NCBI GenBank assembly: GCA_025766275.1 | Contig: JAFKAC010000023.1 | Location: 682,001 to 746,000, forward strand | Direction: 5' to 3' | From: Lactarius indigo | Taxonomy: Eukaryota; Basidiomycota; Agaricomycetes; Russulales; Russulaceae | Length of the DNA: 64,000 nt | In this document: in pieces, positions 27,161-38,792 of the stretch | How positions within the stretch are numbered: the first letter of the stretch is position 1 | Layout of the letters: every line of letters begins with the position of its first letter | Made by a program: the position numbers and the translations under genes | The notes under the pieces: model-generated | Seen by the model: the letters and a program-made list of their open reading frames with translations, nothing else | Databases searched by the model: none | Told to the model about the DNA's origin: nothing

Positions 27161-29333
27161 ATTTACATGACCTAACCAAGGAACGCAAGAACCTCGCAAT
27201 CTGGCAGCAAAACACCAACAAATCCCCATCATGTCAACACGGACTTATCAGCAGCGGCAAGCTGGTAAGCCTCGGCATCGACATCATAGCACTACAAGAA
27301 CCGTCCATCAACTTCCTCAACAAATCCATCGCCTCAAAAGACTGGGTGCCCATCTACCCCTCAACGCACGAAACACAACCAAATAAGACATGTTCAGTCA
27401 TTCTAATACGAGGCGACATACTCACAGAAACTTGGGAACAGATCGAATTCCCATCAGGTGATGTCACGGCCCTGCGCGTAAAAGAAAGTTGGGGGACGCT
27501 CTCGATTTTCAACATCTACAATGACTGCGAACACGATGACACCCTCAAGGCGCTGACCGCCTACCACAGAAAACACAAACAATACATTCTAGGCAACGAC
27601 TCCTCCAAGCAAGACCACCATCTGATCTGGCTAGGCAACTTTAACTGCCACCACCCGTACTGGGATAGCCCGGAGGACAGTAGGCTCTTCAAGCCAGACG
27701 CAATCCATGCAGTGGAACTGCTCCTCACAAGCGTAGCCGACCTGGGAATGGACATGGCGTTAGCCAAGGGTACCCCTACACACGTCCACCACATCACTAA
27801 AAAATGGACAAGACTGGATAATGTGTTCATGACAGACCACAGTCTTGATGCGGTGATCTCATGCGACACTCTCCCCGAGGCGCAGAAAGTAAACTCGGAT
27901 CACATCCCTATTGTCACCATCATTGACATCGAGCTGACGAAAGCCCCCGCACAGGCCACCAGGAACTTTAGGGACGTTGATTGGGACGACTTCCACAAAT
28001 CACTGGAGGAAAAGATAACGAAGATGGGCGTTCCCAACCCGATAACCTCCCAATCACATCTAGACGTTGAATGCAATAGGCTGACTTCCGCTATACAGGA
28101 AACTATCACGGCTGAAGTCCCCATCACGACCATCAACACAAGATCAAAATGTTGGTGGACAAAAGAGCTCAAAGCTCTGCGCAAAGAAATGGAGAAACTC
28201 AGAAGAGCAGCACACAAATACAGAGACCAACTGGACCATCAAATTCACGTCTCTTACAAGCTCACCCGCAGAAAATACGATAAGGCTATTCAATACACAA
28301 AACAACACCACTGGAGGGACTGGCTGGAAAAAGCGACCGACCCAGACATCTGGACGGCCCACAGGTACATTTCAGCACTGGCAAGTGACGGGGGTAAGAC
28401 CAGGATCCCCTCTCTAAAGATACAAACCGGCTTGGGCGAAACAACCATAAGTCAAAACACGGAAAAAAGTGCAGCCCTGGCCAGAACATTCTTCCCCTGC
28501 AAACCACCAGACCCGCCCGCAGACCCAACCAGTCCCACGTACCCCACACCAATTGGCACGATGAAGACCATAACCAAGGAACAAATTCGGAAACACATCG
28601 CATGGCTAAGCCCCTACAAGGCCCCAGGCCCTGACGGGATTCCTAATATCGTCTTGATCAAAAGTGCTGACATCATCGTCAACAGGCTCTGGGCGATATA
28701 CAACGCCATCATTAACAAAGGATGGTACTACAACCCTTGGAAAACATTTACGACAGTAGTACTGAGAAAACCAGGCAAACCGAGATATGATATTCCCAAG
28801 GCCTATAGGCCTATCGCTCTCCTGAACACACTCGCGAAAGTACTGACGTCCATAATGGCTGAGCAACTTTCCTACTACACTGAGAAGCACCAACTCCTCC
28901 CTCAACACCACTACGGTGGACGCCCAGCTCGCACGACAACGAACGCGATGCACCTGCTCACGATCCGGATCAAAGACGCATGGAGAAGGAAAGAAGTCGC
29001 TTCAGTACTCCTCCTGGATATAGAAGGAGCCTTCCCCAACGCCGTCAATGAGAAGCTAATACACAACATGAAGAAACATCAAGTACCAGATAAATTGGTG
29101 AAATTCACCCAGAACCTACTCCGGAACCATTTCACTACGCTGAAATTCAATGATTTCATTTCAGATAACATCCCGATCAACAATGGAATAGGACAGGGTG
29201 ACCCCCTGTCCATGATACTCTACCAATACTACAATGCCGACATCCTAGACATCCCAAACAAAGATAGCGAATCAGCAATCGCATATGTGGATGACGCGAT
29301 CCTAATCGCCACGGGGGAAAACTTCACCGTCAC
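27157..29333 (+). pseudogene. LINE ORF2 5' part: endonuclease and RT
   Basis: ATG at 27157 overlaps the ORF1 stop (ATGA). An N-terminal APE-type endonuclease (IWQQNTNKSPS, IIALQEPSINF, LIWLGNFNCHHPYWD, LDNVFMTD, SDHIPIVT) leads to a reverse transcriptase with KAPGPDGIPNIVL, YRPIALLNTLAKVL, LLLDIEGAFPNAVN, GIGQGDPLSMILY and AYVDDAILIA. The frame is open until A2 inserts at 29334 after NFTVT and continues at 37016 as HNTLSDM. Broken only by the insertion. Confidence 0.92.
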
Positions 29334-29790
29334 TGTTACGATCGAACGCGTCGGACCCTTACTGTACTGGTTGTGACTACAGCGGTAAGGTAGATTAGTC
29401 ACAGACTCGGCATTTACGATAGGAGTTAGGCGTTGAGGGATGACTCAATCCTAGTACAGGTAGTAGTAGTATTAGGATTGCGGTACTTACGCGATACGTT
29501 GGACGCTACGATACTGTGACTCATAGCAGCGCTTGAAAGCCTGCTCTTCCTGTATTTAAGACAGCTGCGGGAGACCAAGATACGCCATCTTGGTCTTCTT
29601 CAATCGTCACTTCTTGTCTCCTCAATTTCTCACTCCTTTAGGCCTCCATTACAACGGAGTGCTATCAAGATCCTAGTGTCTGCGTACATCTAGAACCTGC
29701 CTTCGAGCCATATGCCTTTGAGCGTGATTAGCTAAGTCACAAAGTCGCCCTACCAAGCTCAAGTCGAGCTAACGTCGTGATGGCGTTACA
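29334..29790 (+). repeat. A2 5' LTR
   Basis: 457 bp, TGTTACGATC...GGCGTTACA. Contains TATTTAA at 29553-29559 and the agaccaagat/atcttggtct hairpin at 29573-29597. Confidence 0.95.
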
Positions 29791-29803
29791 TTAAGACCAA
29801 GAT
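29553..29803 (+). promoter_or_regulatory. A2 TATA box, self-primer and PBS
   Basis: TATTTAA starts at 29553. ATCTTGGTCTT starts exactly 34 nt later (29587-29597). The PBS AAGACCAAGAT is at 29793-29803, 2 nt after the LTR terminal CA. Primer and PBS pair over 11 nt, the length used by Tf1 for self-priming. The same PBS and primer occur in A1 and A3. Confidence 0.75.
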
Positions 29804-29810
29804 CTTCACT

Positions 29811-31802
29811 GTGGCGACTGTCAATACCAGAGACCAGTGGACGAATTTCCATCCCTATTATCTAGACCGAAGAGGAGACCGTAACGTACCAACCCGATTC
29901 CTAGGAGCAGCTAGGTGGAGAGACCGAGGAGACGAAACCGGATACTTTGTAGAGTTCAACGGACCTACAAGGTTCAGACCTGTTGAGTTCAATTTCGACC
30001 ACCTGTGCTGGGTAGAAATTACGTGGAATCCCATAGACCACCGCTGGGACATCGTTAGGCCAGCAGGAAGACAATACCAGTGCGACATCGACGCACGCGA
30101 GCTCAATTCACGAGCTGACTGGGGACCTATTGACGGCCAGTTGCGAGAACACTCCACTGGGGAAGCAGTTAGCGAAGAAACTGAAGAGGACGAACAAAGT
30201 GAAGAAAATCGACCCGCGAGTGTCGGACCTATCGAACAGTACACCATCCAACAAGCTGAGTCTCTACATATTTCAGACCAGCCAGAAGTCATTCACGTAC
30301 GATCGCTGGCAGCAGAAATGGTGACCACCACCATGACGGCCGAAGAGATTATGACCATTAGAGAACAAGCGGCGCGAGAAGCGGCCGAAGCAATTAGACA
30401 AGAGTCACAGCAGCATCTCATGCCCATTAACCCTGAAACAGGGCACCGTATGACTGCGGATGACGCAGCAATCTTTCAGGCTATTGGACCCGACCAAGGA
30501 GACCCCCCATCGGGGGATGGAAGAAGACGAGGGATACCGCTAGATCCTCCACCAGGATGGGGAGGACCACCTGGAGACGATTTTCCCCGACGCCCAGGAA
30601 GGGGAGGAAACCCACCGGACCTCCCAAATAATCCACCAGAAGGAGGACCCCCAGGAGGAGGTGAAGGCGGCGGCGGTGGAGGCGCAGGAGGGGGAGGACA
30701 CGGACATGAGAAATTAACCGGTGAACCTCCCACCATTTTCGACGGCGATCGTACTAAAGTGGACTCATTCCTCACACAATGGCACGTGTACTGGGGAATG
30801 AACCTCGACACCCCTGTTATGCGCAACGACTACCGACGAAGCCTCCTATTCCTGTCTTACATAAAGGGGGTATCAGTCAGCGAATGGGTACTTTCATACC
30901 TCAAATGGCTTAACCGACAAATACAACGCGGAATAGATCAACATACAAGAGATCTATGGAATGCAGTAGCAGAGGGTTTCAACCAAAGGTTCGTAAATAC
31001 CCTCGAACGTGAACAAGCTCAAGCGCTTCTAAGAAAGGGACTCAAAATGGTTGACGGGGATATCGACAAATATGTCAATGAATTTGAAGAAGCCGCTAGG
31101 AAGGCAGGATACCGTCTCAACGACCCCCAAACCATCGACCTATTCACCAAGGGGCTACCCAAGAAGTTATACGAAAAGACGTACGATCTGGATGAGCCAG
31201 AAACGTTTGACGACTGGAAGCGGGCGACGCTTTGTCGACAACGAAACTACATCCACATCCGAGCCCAAGTAGACGAATATAAAGACACCAAACCAAAGAA
31301 GATGGGTAATGCCGGCTGGACTGTTCCCCAGAACCTCGCAAATCCTTGGGCAATGGATACCTCCGCAGACCGAACAAAGGCAAGATTGGCGGGATCAGAA
31401 GAAATCGACTACGGTAAGCCACCATATACAGGCTTACCCCCCTTTCCGCCGAGAGGAGGACCCGGAGCAAGGGGACGAGGAAGAGGGGGATCGCGACGAG
31501 ACCTAAGGACGGTGTTGTGTTATAATTGCAATGCTCCTGGACATCTTTCACGAAACTGCCCCCATCCTAGACAACCACGACAATGGCAGCCACAGAGCGC
31601 CGGACCTTCCACTATCCGAGCAACGGAGACGGACTACTACACACAAGAAACACCGCCGGCTCAAATACAGGCCGCTTCGACTAGCAAGACTGCCAAAGAA
31701 CGGGCCAAAGAGTGGCTTACAGGAGTTGCGAACGCACCTGATGAAGTGAAAGACCTGATACTGCAGGATCTGTGGGGAAAAGAGGGTTTTCGGAGCGCCT
31801 GA
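29811..31802 (+). CDS. gag: A2 Gag polyprotein
   Basis: A 663-codon intact frame from a GTG (29811) with A at -3 and G at +4. The frame is closed by TGA at 29778 with no ATG between, and the first in-frame ATG falls only at about residue 170. It has an N-terminal module 1-115, acidic linker 120-160, Gly/Pro tract 235-297, capsid-like region about 300-480 (DSFLTQWHVYWGMN, RRSLLFLSYIKGVSVSEW) and CCHC CYNCNAPGHLSRNC at 570-583. It ends GKEGFRSA*. It assembles particles and binds RNA. Initiation at GTG is inferred from conservation across copies. Confidence 0.9.
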   Translation: MATVNTRDQWTNFHPYYLDRRGDRNVPTRFLGAARWRDRGDETGYFVEFNGPTRFRPVEFNFDHLCWVEITWNPIDHRWDIVRPAGRQYQCDIDARELNSRADWGPIDGQLREHSTGEAVSEETEEDEQSEENRPASVGPIEQYTIQQAESLHISDQPEVIHVRSLAAEMVTTTMTAEEIMTIREQAAREAAEAIRQESQQHLMPINPETGHRMTADDAAIFQAIGPDQGDPPSGDGRRRGIPLDPPPGWGGPPGDDFPRRPGRGGNPPDLPNNPPEGGPPGGGEGGGGGGAGGGGHGHEKLTGEPPTIFDGDRTKVDSFLTQWHVYWGMNLDTPVMRNDYRRSLLFLSYIKGVSVSEWVLSYLKWLNRQIQRGIDQHTRDLWNAVAEGFNQRFVNTLEREQAQALLRKGLKMVDGDIDKYVNEFEEAARKAGYRLNDPQTIDLFTKGLPKKLYEKTYDLDEPETFDDWKRATLCRQRNYIHIRAQVDEYKDTKPKKMGNAGWTVPQNLANPWAMDTSADRTKARLAGSEEIDYGKPPYTGLPPFPPRGGPGARGRGRGGSRRDLRTVLCYNCNAPGHLSRNCPHPRQPRQWQPQSAGPSTIRATETDYYTQETPPAQIQAASTSKTAKERAKEWLTGVANAPDEVKDLILQDLWGKEGFRSA

Positions 31803-34800
31803 ACCCATCGGCCTGGGTGAGGGCTTTAAATTGTAATTCTGTAATCATGACGCGTTTCCGTTCTCTTCGAATCCCAGTCTTGATACGCATGAATTATCGA
31901 ATGGCCAACATAAAGGCACTGGTGGACTCAGGAGCCACCGACAACTTCATACATCCAAACTTCATAAAGAAAATGGGCATTGGCATACAACCATTAATCA
32001 AGCCAAGAAAGATCTGGAATATCGATCAAACAGAAAACAAAGCTGGGTCTATCACTCACTTCACCGATCTTGATGTATACGCCAAAGGATATCACAGGAC
32101 AATGCGATTCCTCATAACGGATCTTGGAACAGAAGAACTCGTATTAGGGTATCCGTGGTTGGCAACTTACGAACCCACCATCAATTGGTGCGATGCGGTG
32201 GTACATGAGGAGGTAATGCCGATAGTAATCAGCACACAGGACGGTCACCTCCAGAACACCGTCATCGCGACGGCCCTTACTGACGAGCAAAAAGAAGAAA
32301 TAGTCGCAACCCTAGACAAGGACGACGCGTATCTATGCGCTACAACGTCCACCGAATTGGCAATTCAAGCAAAAAGAGAAGAACCACCCGTGGAACTGCC
32401 AGCGGCATACCAAAGGTTCCAGAAGCTCTTCAGCGAGGAAGCATCTCAACGCTTCCCACCCGCCAGACCGTGGGACCACGCCATCGATTTCAAACCACAT
32501 ACCCCATCGGCCATAGACTGCAAGATATACCCACTAACACAGGAAGAGGAGGGCAAACTCAAAGAGTTTCTAGACGAAAAGCTCAAGCAAGGATACCTAC
32601 GCCCGTCCATCTCCCCGTACGCATCATCCTTCTTCTTCGTTAAAAAGAAGGACGGAAAACTGCGCCCAGTACAGGATTACCGGGTAATCAATTCCCACAC
32701 CATATGCAACCAATACCCTCTCCCCCTTATCCAGGACCTCATCTATGACCTCAGCAACGCACACATATATACCAAGCTTGACATCCGTTGGGGGTACAAC
32801 AATATTCGCATCAGGGACGGGGACCAGGAAAAGGCGGCCTTTAAGACCAAATTCGGCCTCTTTGAACCGACAGTCATGTTCTTCGGCCTTACAAACTCGC
32901 CCGCGACCTTCCAAACAATGATGAACCACATCTATCGGGACACGATCGCCAAACATGAACTCCGCGGTACTGTTATCCGAGTATACATGGACGACATCGG
33001 AATTGCAACGCGCGAAGGCCACGGCTCCGAGGACCATATCGCCGCGGTCACGGACGTCCTTCGGGTGGCCCAGGAACACGATTTGTACTTCAAACTCGAG
33101 AAATGCCTCTTTCACCAACCTCAGATGGATTACCTGGGGGTAGTCCTTGAAAAGGGGGTAACTCGCATGGATCCGGTAAAAGTTCAAGGCATCAAGGACT
33201 GGCCAACACCAACAAAAGTCAGGGACGTACACTCTTTTTTGGGCTTCTGCAACTTTTACCGCTTATTCATCCGAGGTTTCGCCACGCACGCTCGACCACT
33301 AAACCGACTCACGAGAAAGGACACTGAATGGCAATGGACGCGGGAAGAAGACCGCGCGTTCAACACACTCAAATGCCTCGTCACCGAAGAGCCAGTACTG
33401 GCGCACCCCAACCTACAGGAACAATTTGAGCTGGAGGTCGACGCCTCCGGATTCGCAGTGGGTGCAGTCCTCCTACAAAAGAAATATGACAGGCGCAAGC
33501 ACCCAATAGGATACTACTCTGCAACGCTGAGTGAAGCAGAACGCAACTATGACATTTATGACCTAGAACTCCTCGCCATTGTAAAAGCGCTCCGGCACTG
33601 GTGCCCCCTACTTGCGGGATCCCCACACAAGATCAAAATATTCTCGGATCACTTAAACCTGCAATACTGGAAAACACCGCAGAAGATCAGTCGTAGGGTC
33701 GCCCGGGAAGTGCTAGAGCTGATGGAATACGACTTCGAAATCCATCATATCAAAGGAAAGAACAACAGCAGAGCGGATGCGCTATCAAGACGACCAGATT
33801 ACGATCAGGGAGAGGAAGATAACCAAGGTGTGGTTGTCCTACCTCCGGAAGTATTCATACGAGCCACTAACGTTGCACGTACACTGGAAATACACCCCAT
33901 GATGCAACAACCGAGACGGCGACAAGACCCCGCCATGATCAAAGCTTGGGTCGACGCCCACCGCCTCAAAAAGGTAGACGGAGAATGGTACAAGGACGGG
34001 CGATTGGTAATCACAGGACCTATGACGACGTATTGAGCGATCATACAAGACCATCATGACCCACCGGTACATGGACACCCTGGCATAAGCAGGACACAGC
34101 GAATCGTAGAACGACATCACTGGTGGCCGAGTATTCGCCGAGATGTATATGAGTACGTCATGGGGTGCGCTGACTGTCAGCAGAACAAAGTCAACACTAG
34201 ACCAACCCGCGCCCCATTACATCCAATTACCGCCGTCGCGGATGCCCCTCCTTTCCACACCATCGCCCTAGATTTTATCACAAAACTACCAACCTCCCAG
34301 TCGTACGATAGCATTTTGACTGTCACTGACCACGACTGCAGCAAGGCATCCATATTCATCCCATGCAATGAGGAGGTCACGGCTGAAGGGACCGCCATCC
34401 TGTACGTCAATCATGTGTTCAGACGGTTCAGGTTACCGCGTAAAATCATTAGCGACCGCGACCCCCGATTCACATCTAAATTCACACAAGAAGTATGCCG
34501 TATATTAGGCATCCAACAGAACATCTCCACGGCCTATCACCCACGCACGGACGGGCAGTCCGAACGGACCAATCAGTGGCTCGAACAATATCTGCGATTC
34601 TGGGCCAACGAGCGTCAAGATAACTGGGCGGAGTATCTTCCCATAGCAGAATTCGCGCACAACAATTGGCCCCACGAGCATACGAAACAGTCACCATTCA
34701 TGCTGCTGATGGGATATAACCCGACAGCTGACTGGACTGATAAGCCATCTCCAATTCCAAATGCGATCACCAGACTGACGCAGCTAAAGGAAGCACGCCA

Positions 34801-35296
34801 ACTCGCCCAGGACCTTATCAAAAAGGCACAAGATAGCTGGGTTCGGCACAAAGATACCCCACATTATCAAGTCGGCGATCAGGTGTGGCTGGAAGGAAGA
34901 CACTTGCGGACCAATCAACCCATGGCAAAATTAGCGGCGCGACGCCACGGACCGTTTAAAGTGGTTCAGGTGATGTCCCCTTACAACTATCGTCTCGAAC
35001 TTCCCACGCAGTGGAGCATCCACCCAGTATTCCACACAGATCTTCTCACGCCATACAAAAGTACAATCATCCATGGCGAAAACTTCCCACGTCCTCCACC
35101 AGATCTTGTGGAAGGCGAGGAGGAATATGAAGTTGAAGCCATTGTGGACGCCCGGCACTTTGGCAGGAAGAAGAAGCTGCAATATCTTGTCAAATGGAAG
35201 GGATACCCAGACTCGGAGAACCAGTGGGTCGACAAGGATGACGTATTCGCCCCGGAAGCGATAAAGGAGTATCAAGCGGGCCGGATAGCCGTATGA
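31772..35296 (+). pseudogene. pol: A2 Pol with one nonsense codon
   Basis: The -1-frame Pol has protease ALVDSGATDNF, RT (SPYASSFFFVKKKDG, VYMDDIGIA near 32985), RNase H (LEVDASGFAVG, IFSDHLNL, RADALSRR) and HHCC (HHDPPVHGHPG, CADCQQNK). The integrase core is LDFITKLPTS, IISDRDPRFTSK and GQSERTNQW, followed by RRHGPFKV and chromodomain YLVKWKGYPDSENQW. TGA at 34034 replaces an Arg codon (TTYRAII in A3), cutting Pol between RNase H and the integrase zinc site. Pol ends GRIAV* at 35296, so in family A the C-terminal module is a separate ORF. Confidence 0.9.
31775..31824 (+). other. A2 gag-pol -1 frameshift signal
   Basis: Heptamers GGGAAAA (31775-31781) and GGGTTTT (31784-31790) lie in gag phase X XXY YYZ. 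A 6-nt spacer follows, then a stem-loop at 31797-31824 (GCC/GGC and ACCCA/TGGGT pairs, loop tcggcc). Gag stops at 31802 within the stem, and pol is open in the -1 frame. Confidence 0.8.
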
Positions 35297-35318
35297 CATC
35301 TTAAAAGCCAGTCCGAGG

Positions 35319-36062
35319 ATGAATGGGGAGAGTATCACTCCTACATTTGATCCTCTCGAACTTCTATGCCCACTTCTCCCCTCAGACATGTCACCACGGC
35401 GATCCTCCTCGACCAAGTCGCACAAGACGCCGCCAACCTCATCAAAGACGACCAAGAAACCGTGGTTCAACAGGTCCAGCTCACTCCGTACACACCTGCA
35501 AACATGCGAACGGGGCATATCACCGCTCAAGAATGGGCTAATGTCCTACAGAGGTTCCCCGACCCGACTCACCAGCCCGACGACGAGCAGCAGCATGCCG
35601 TCCCTCACATCTTCCGAGACGACGACGGCAATCGAGAACCCATCGCCGTCATCCCCCCAGGTGACGACCTCATCGGCACAAGGGGAATTCTCCCTGCCGA
35701 CCGTCCCCTCGAAGACCCAACAGGAGTTAGAAGCAGCGGAGGATTGGCGGAGGGTGGCGAAGGAGTGGGCCGACAAACAGTTGCGCTTAGCACAGAGGAG
35801 GTTGAGTGAGTTGCGGCAGCGCAGGCAGCGCTCCCTAACGATGAAGCTCACGCTGACGACGAGGATTACTACCCGGTCAGACACCCCCTCCTTCAAACGC
35901 ACAGCCACCCTACTAATCCCCGAATCACCCCATGGCTCGTCCACACCGACGGAACCGCCATGTCTCGAGGACGTGTGCAACTGCCCGGCGTCGCACTTCA
36001 CACCCCCATTACGCACGACGACGACCCGGCGCAGGTCCTTGCGCCTGAAGGGTTCAGGGTGA
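35319..36062 (+). CDS. A2 overlapping +1-frame ORF
   Basis: A 247-codon ORF from the first ATG after the pol stop. Ser/Thr/Pro-rich N-terminus (MSPRRSSSTKSHKTPP), a helical stretch (ELEAAEDWRRVAKEWADKQL, then RLSELRQRRQRS), and an end RRRSLRLKGSG*. It lies in the +1 frame relative to the C-terminal-module ORF that starts at 35366. It stays open here although the other frame has gained two TGAs. Homologous ORFs lie in D, A3, B1 and B2. Unknown function; coding status is an inference. Confidence 0.45.
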   Translation: MNGESITPTFDPLELLCPLLPSDMSPRRSSSTKSHKTPPTSSKTTKKPWFNRSSSLRTHLQTCERGISPLKNGLMSYRGSPTRLTSPTTSSSMPSLTSSETTTAIENPSPSSPQVTTSSAQGEFSLPTVPSKTQQELEAAEDWRRVAKEWADKQLRLAQRRLSELRQRRQRSLTMKLTLTTRITTRSDTPSFKRTATLLIPESPHGSSTPTEPPCLEDVCNCPASHFTPPLRTTTTRRRSLRLKGSG

Positions 36063-36523
36063 ATTGACAGCCCCATTACATTCACTTCCCAATCACCGGA
36101 CCCGACGGCATAGAGAGGAATGCCAGCCATGTGCAGATTGTCGGAGGTGCGAACCCTTTTGTGCTGGGACTCATTCCCGGATCCCCTCACCTCTACGGCA
36201 AACCCCTCTACGCCCATCCGATGCTATCGGCTGCGGGACGCGCCTTCATCGCTCACGAGGATTTGGTCATCCTCGCCGCCGACAAGATCGCTGACCGCGC
36301 GCTTAACCGCATCGGGGATGAGTCCCTCACTGCGGAGGTGACGCGTTACCAGGCGGCCGCATACGAGGAAGAGAGGCTCGCTGCCCGCATCCGCCAGCTT
36401 CAGGCCATGCGGTTGGCGGCGAGGGATGACAAGTGGGACTGTATCTACCGACTAGAGAGGGCCAACATATTCGAGAGGCTCAGCGATGAGCAGTCGACTT
36501 GGATGGCACGGGACTTTCGGTGA
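35366..36523 (+). pseudogene. A2 ORF3: post-chromodomain module, two stops
   Basis: Starts ATG (MPTSPLRHVTTAILLDQV) and is homologous to D Pol residues 1218-1569. An acidic/Pro linker leads to DDEDYYPVRH, ITPWLVHTDG, APEGFRVN, SHVQIVGGANPFVLGLIPG, LYGKPLYA and AFIAHEDLVIL. A helical end follows (LNRIGDESLTAEVTRYQAAA, then LAARIRQLQAM, IYRLERANIFERL). TGA at 35807 (CGA in A3) and at 36065 interrupt it; the second is shared with A3. Ends 31 nt before the 3' LTR. Function unknown. Confidence 0.7.
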
Positions 36524-36553
36524 GTCTGGGGACTCACGCTGAAAAGGGGGTGA

Positions 36554-37010
36554 TGTTACGATCGAACGCGTCGGACCCTTACTGTACTGGTTGTGACTAC
36601 AGCGGTAAGGTAGATTAGTCACGGACTCGGCATTTACGATAGGAGTTAGGCGTTGAGGGATGACTCAATCCTAGTACAGGTAGTAGTAGTATTAGGATTG
36701 CGGTACTTACGCGATACGTTGGACGCTACGATACTGTGACTCATAGCAGCGCTTGAAAGCCTGCTCTTCCTGTATTTAAGACAGCTGCGGGAGACCAAGA
36801 TACGCCATCTTGGTCTTCTTCAATCGTCACTTCTTGTCTCCTCAATTTCTCACTCCTTTAGGCCTCCATTACAACGGAGTGCTATCAAGATCCTAGTGTC
36901 TGCGTACATCTAGAACCTGCCTTCGAGCCATACGCCTTTGAGTGTGATTAGCTAAGTCACAAAGTCGCCCTACTGAGCTCAAGTCGAGCTAACGTCGTGA
37001 CGGCGTTACA
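36554..37010 (+). repeat. A2 3' LTR
   Basis: 457 bp; preceded by the purine tract gaaaagggggtga (36541-36553) and followed by the gtcac duplicate, after which LINE ORF2 resumes. Confidence 0.95.
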
Positions 37011-37015
37011 GTCAC

Positions 37016-38792
37016 ACATAACACGCTATCGGACATGATGACAAGGAAAGGCGGAGCAATCAAATGGTCTAATACCCATAACTCCCGCTTCGAGTTCAGC
37101 AAACTCGCACTGATTGACTTCGCTCATCAGAACTGCAGGAAGCAAAGAACTCCTATGAAATTGCTTGACACCACGCTCATACCGTCGAAACATGCGAAGT
37201 ACCTAGGAGTATATTTCGATCAACACCTCAACTGGGGCGTACAGCACAACCACGCCCTAGAAAAGGGCATGAAATGGGCTGGACAGATCAGAAGGGCGGC
37301 CACCCCAAGCTGGGGTATCACACCGAAATACGCAAGAAGGTTGTACCAGAGCGTAGCAATCCCCTGCATCCTATACGTGGTCAACGTATGGGGAAGCGCA
37401 GAAGGTCGCACCAAGGAAACTGCAAACCCTGAAAGAGCAATAAGGCACGGGAGCAAATTCGTGACCATCCAAAGGGCTGGAGCCCTGGCAATTACTGGAG
37501 GCTTAAGGACATCGCCCACTGACGTCCTAGACGCACACACTTTCATCTTACCGATAAAACTCGAAACTGAAAAGCACCTCCACAGGGCGGCAACTCGCTA
37601 TGCTACTCTTCCAAACGAGCACCCGCTCCACAGCCCTGCAAAAAGATGTGCAAACTACAGAACAAAGAAACACAAATCACCCCTGCACCACCTCATGCAG
37701 ACGTTCTCAATCAAGCCGCAAACGTTCGAAAAGATCCCCACAGTCTTTCATGACCCAGCCCTCTCCCATAAGCGTCCCTTCAGACTAGACATAGCCAAGG
37801 ACAAAGAAGCTTCAATAGAAGCCGACAAGAATGGAGCAGAGGTAATAAAAATATACACCAACAGCTCAGCACACAATGGAATGGTAGGAGCGGCAGCAAT
37901 ACTGGTCAGAGCGGGCAAAGAGACGAGAGCGCTCCACTACCACCTAGGCCAAATAGAGCATCACACGGTCTTTGAGGCGGAACTGGTAGGCCTCCTACTA
38001 GGACTCCACCTCATCAAGACCAAAAAGAACAACAAAACCAGCATCGCACTGGGAGTAGACAACCAAGCGGCGATCTCAGCGGTAACTTCACCATGCAGCA
38101 GCTCAGGGCACTCCCTAGCCGACCTCTTTCGCACAACAGCGTCAAAGCTACGCAAAAATGGGGGGCCCAAGCTCTCGCTCACGATACGCTGGATGGCTGG
38201 ACATGTAAATATTCAAGGCAACGAAAAAGCAGACGAAGAAGCCAAAGAGGCTGCCAGAGGAAAATCATCGCCGCCTGCCGCCCTACCGCCACACCTACGC
38301 CAGCCCCTCAAGATCAACAAATCCGCGTCAAGACAGCACTTCAAAGAGAAACTCAAAGCTTGGTGGAAGGGCGACTGGCAAGCGTCAACACGAGCTCACA
38401 GACTTAATCAGATAGACGTATCACTACCTTCCCCTAAATTCCTGAAACTGATGAGCGACCCCAATTTATCTAGAAAGGGAGCAAGCTGGCTGTTTCAACT
38501 GAGATCGGGACACTTCCCACTCAATGCCTACCTATTCAGATTCAAAAGAGCGGAAAGCGCCAGCTGCCCAGCGTGCAGACACAGCCCTGAAACTCCACAG
38601 CACTTCATCCTGGATTGCCCAGCGTATGCACACAAGCGCTGGACTCTATTCAAGAAAAGAAAGGCGACGGAAGGGTCATACGCAAAGATACTACAAGACC
38701 CCAAGTCGATCATCCCACTGATCAAATACATACAAGACTCAGGAAGATTCGCGCAAGGAGAAGCAACATCAAATGTAGGAGGCAGGAAATAG
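37016..38792 (+). pseudogene. LINE ORF2 3' part: RT end, RNase H, Cys-rich end
   Basis: Resumes in frame after A2. RT thumb region (IPSKHAKYLGVYFDQHLNW, ITPKYARRLYQSVAIPC), then RNase H (VIKIYTNSSAHNGMVGAAAI, FEAELVGLLLGLHL, LGVDNQAAISAV, MAGHVNIQGNEKADEEAK). The end carries a CPAC...H...C motif (SCPACRHSPETPQHFILDC). The first RNase H catalytic motif is TNSSA instead of TDGS(A); both changes can be read as CpG to CpA. Ends TAG at 38792 with no other stops, so decay is modest. Confidence 0.9.

Larger units (their letters stand above)
29334..37010 (+). mobile_element. Ty3/gypsy chromovirus A2, full length
   Basis: Complete 7677-bp family-A element inside LINE ORF2. LTRs of 457 bp (29334-29790, 36554-37010) differ at about five sites, mostly CpG transitions. 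The 5-bp duplication gtcac is at 29329-29333 and 37011-37015. Gag is open. Pol has one TGA (34034), and the C-terminal module has TGAs at 35807 and 36065. This is the reference copy used here for A1 and A3. Confidence 0.95.
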
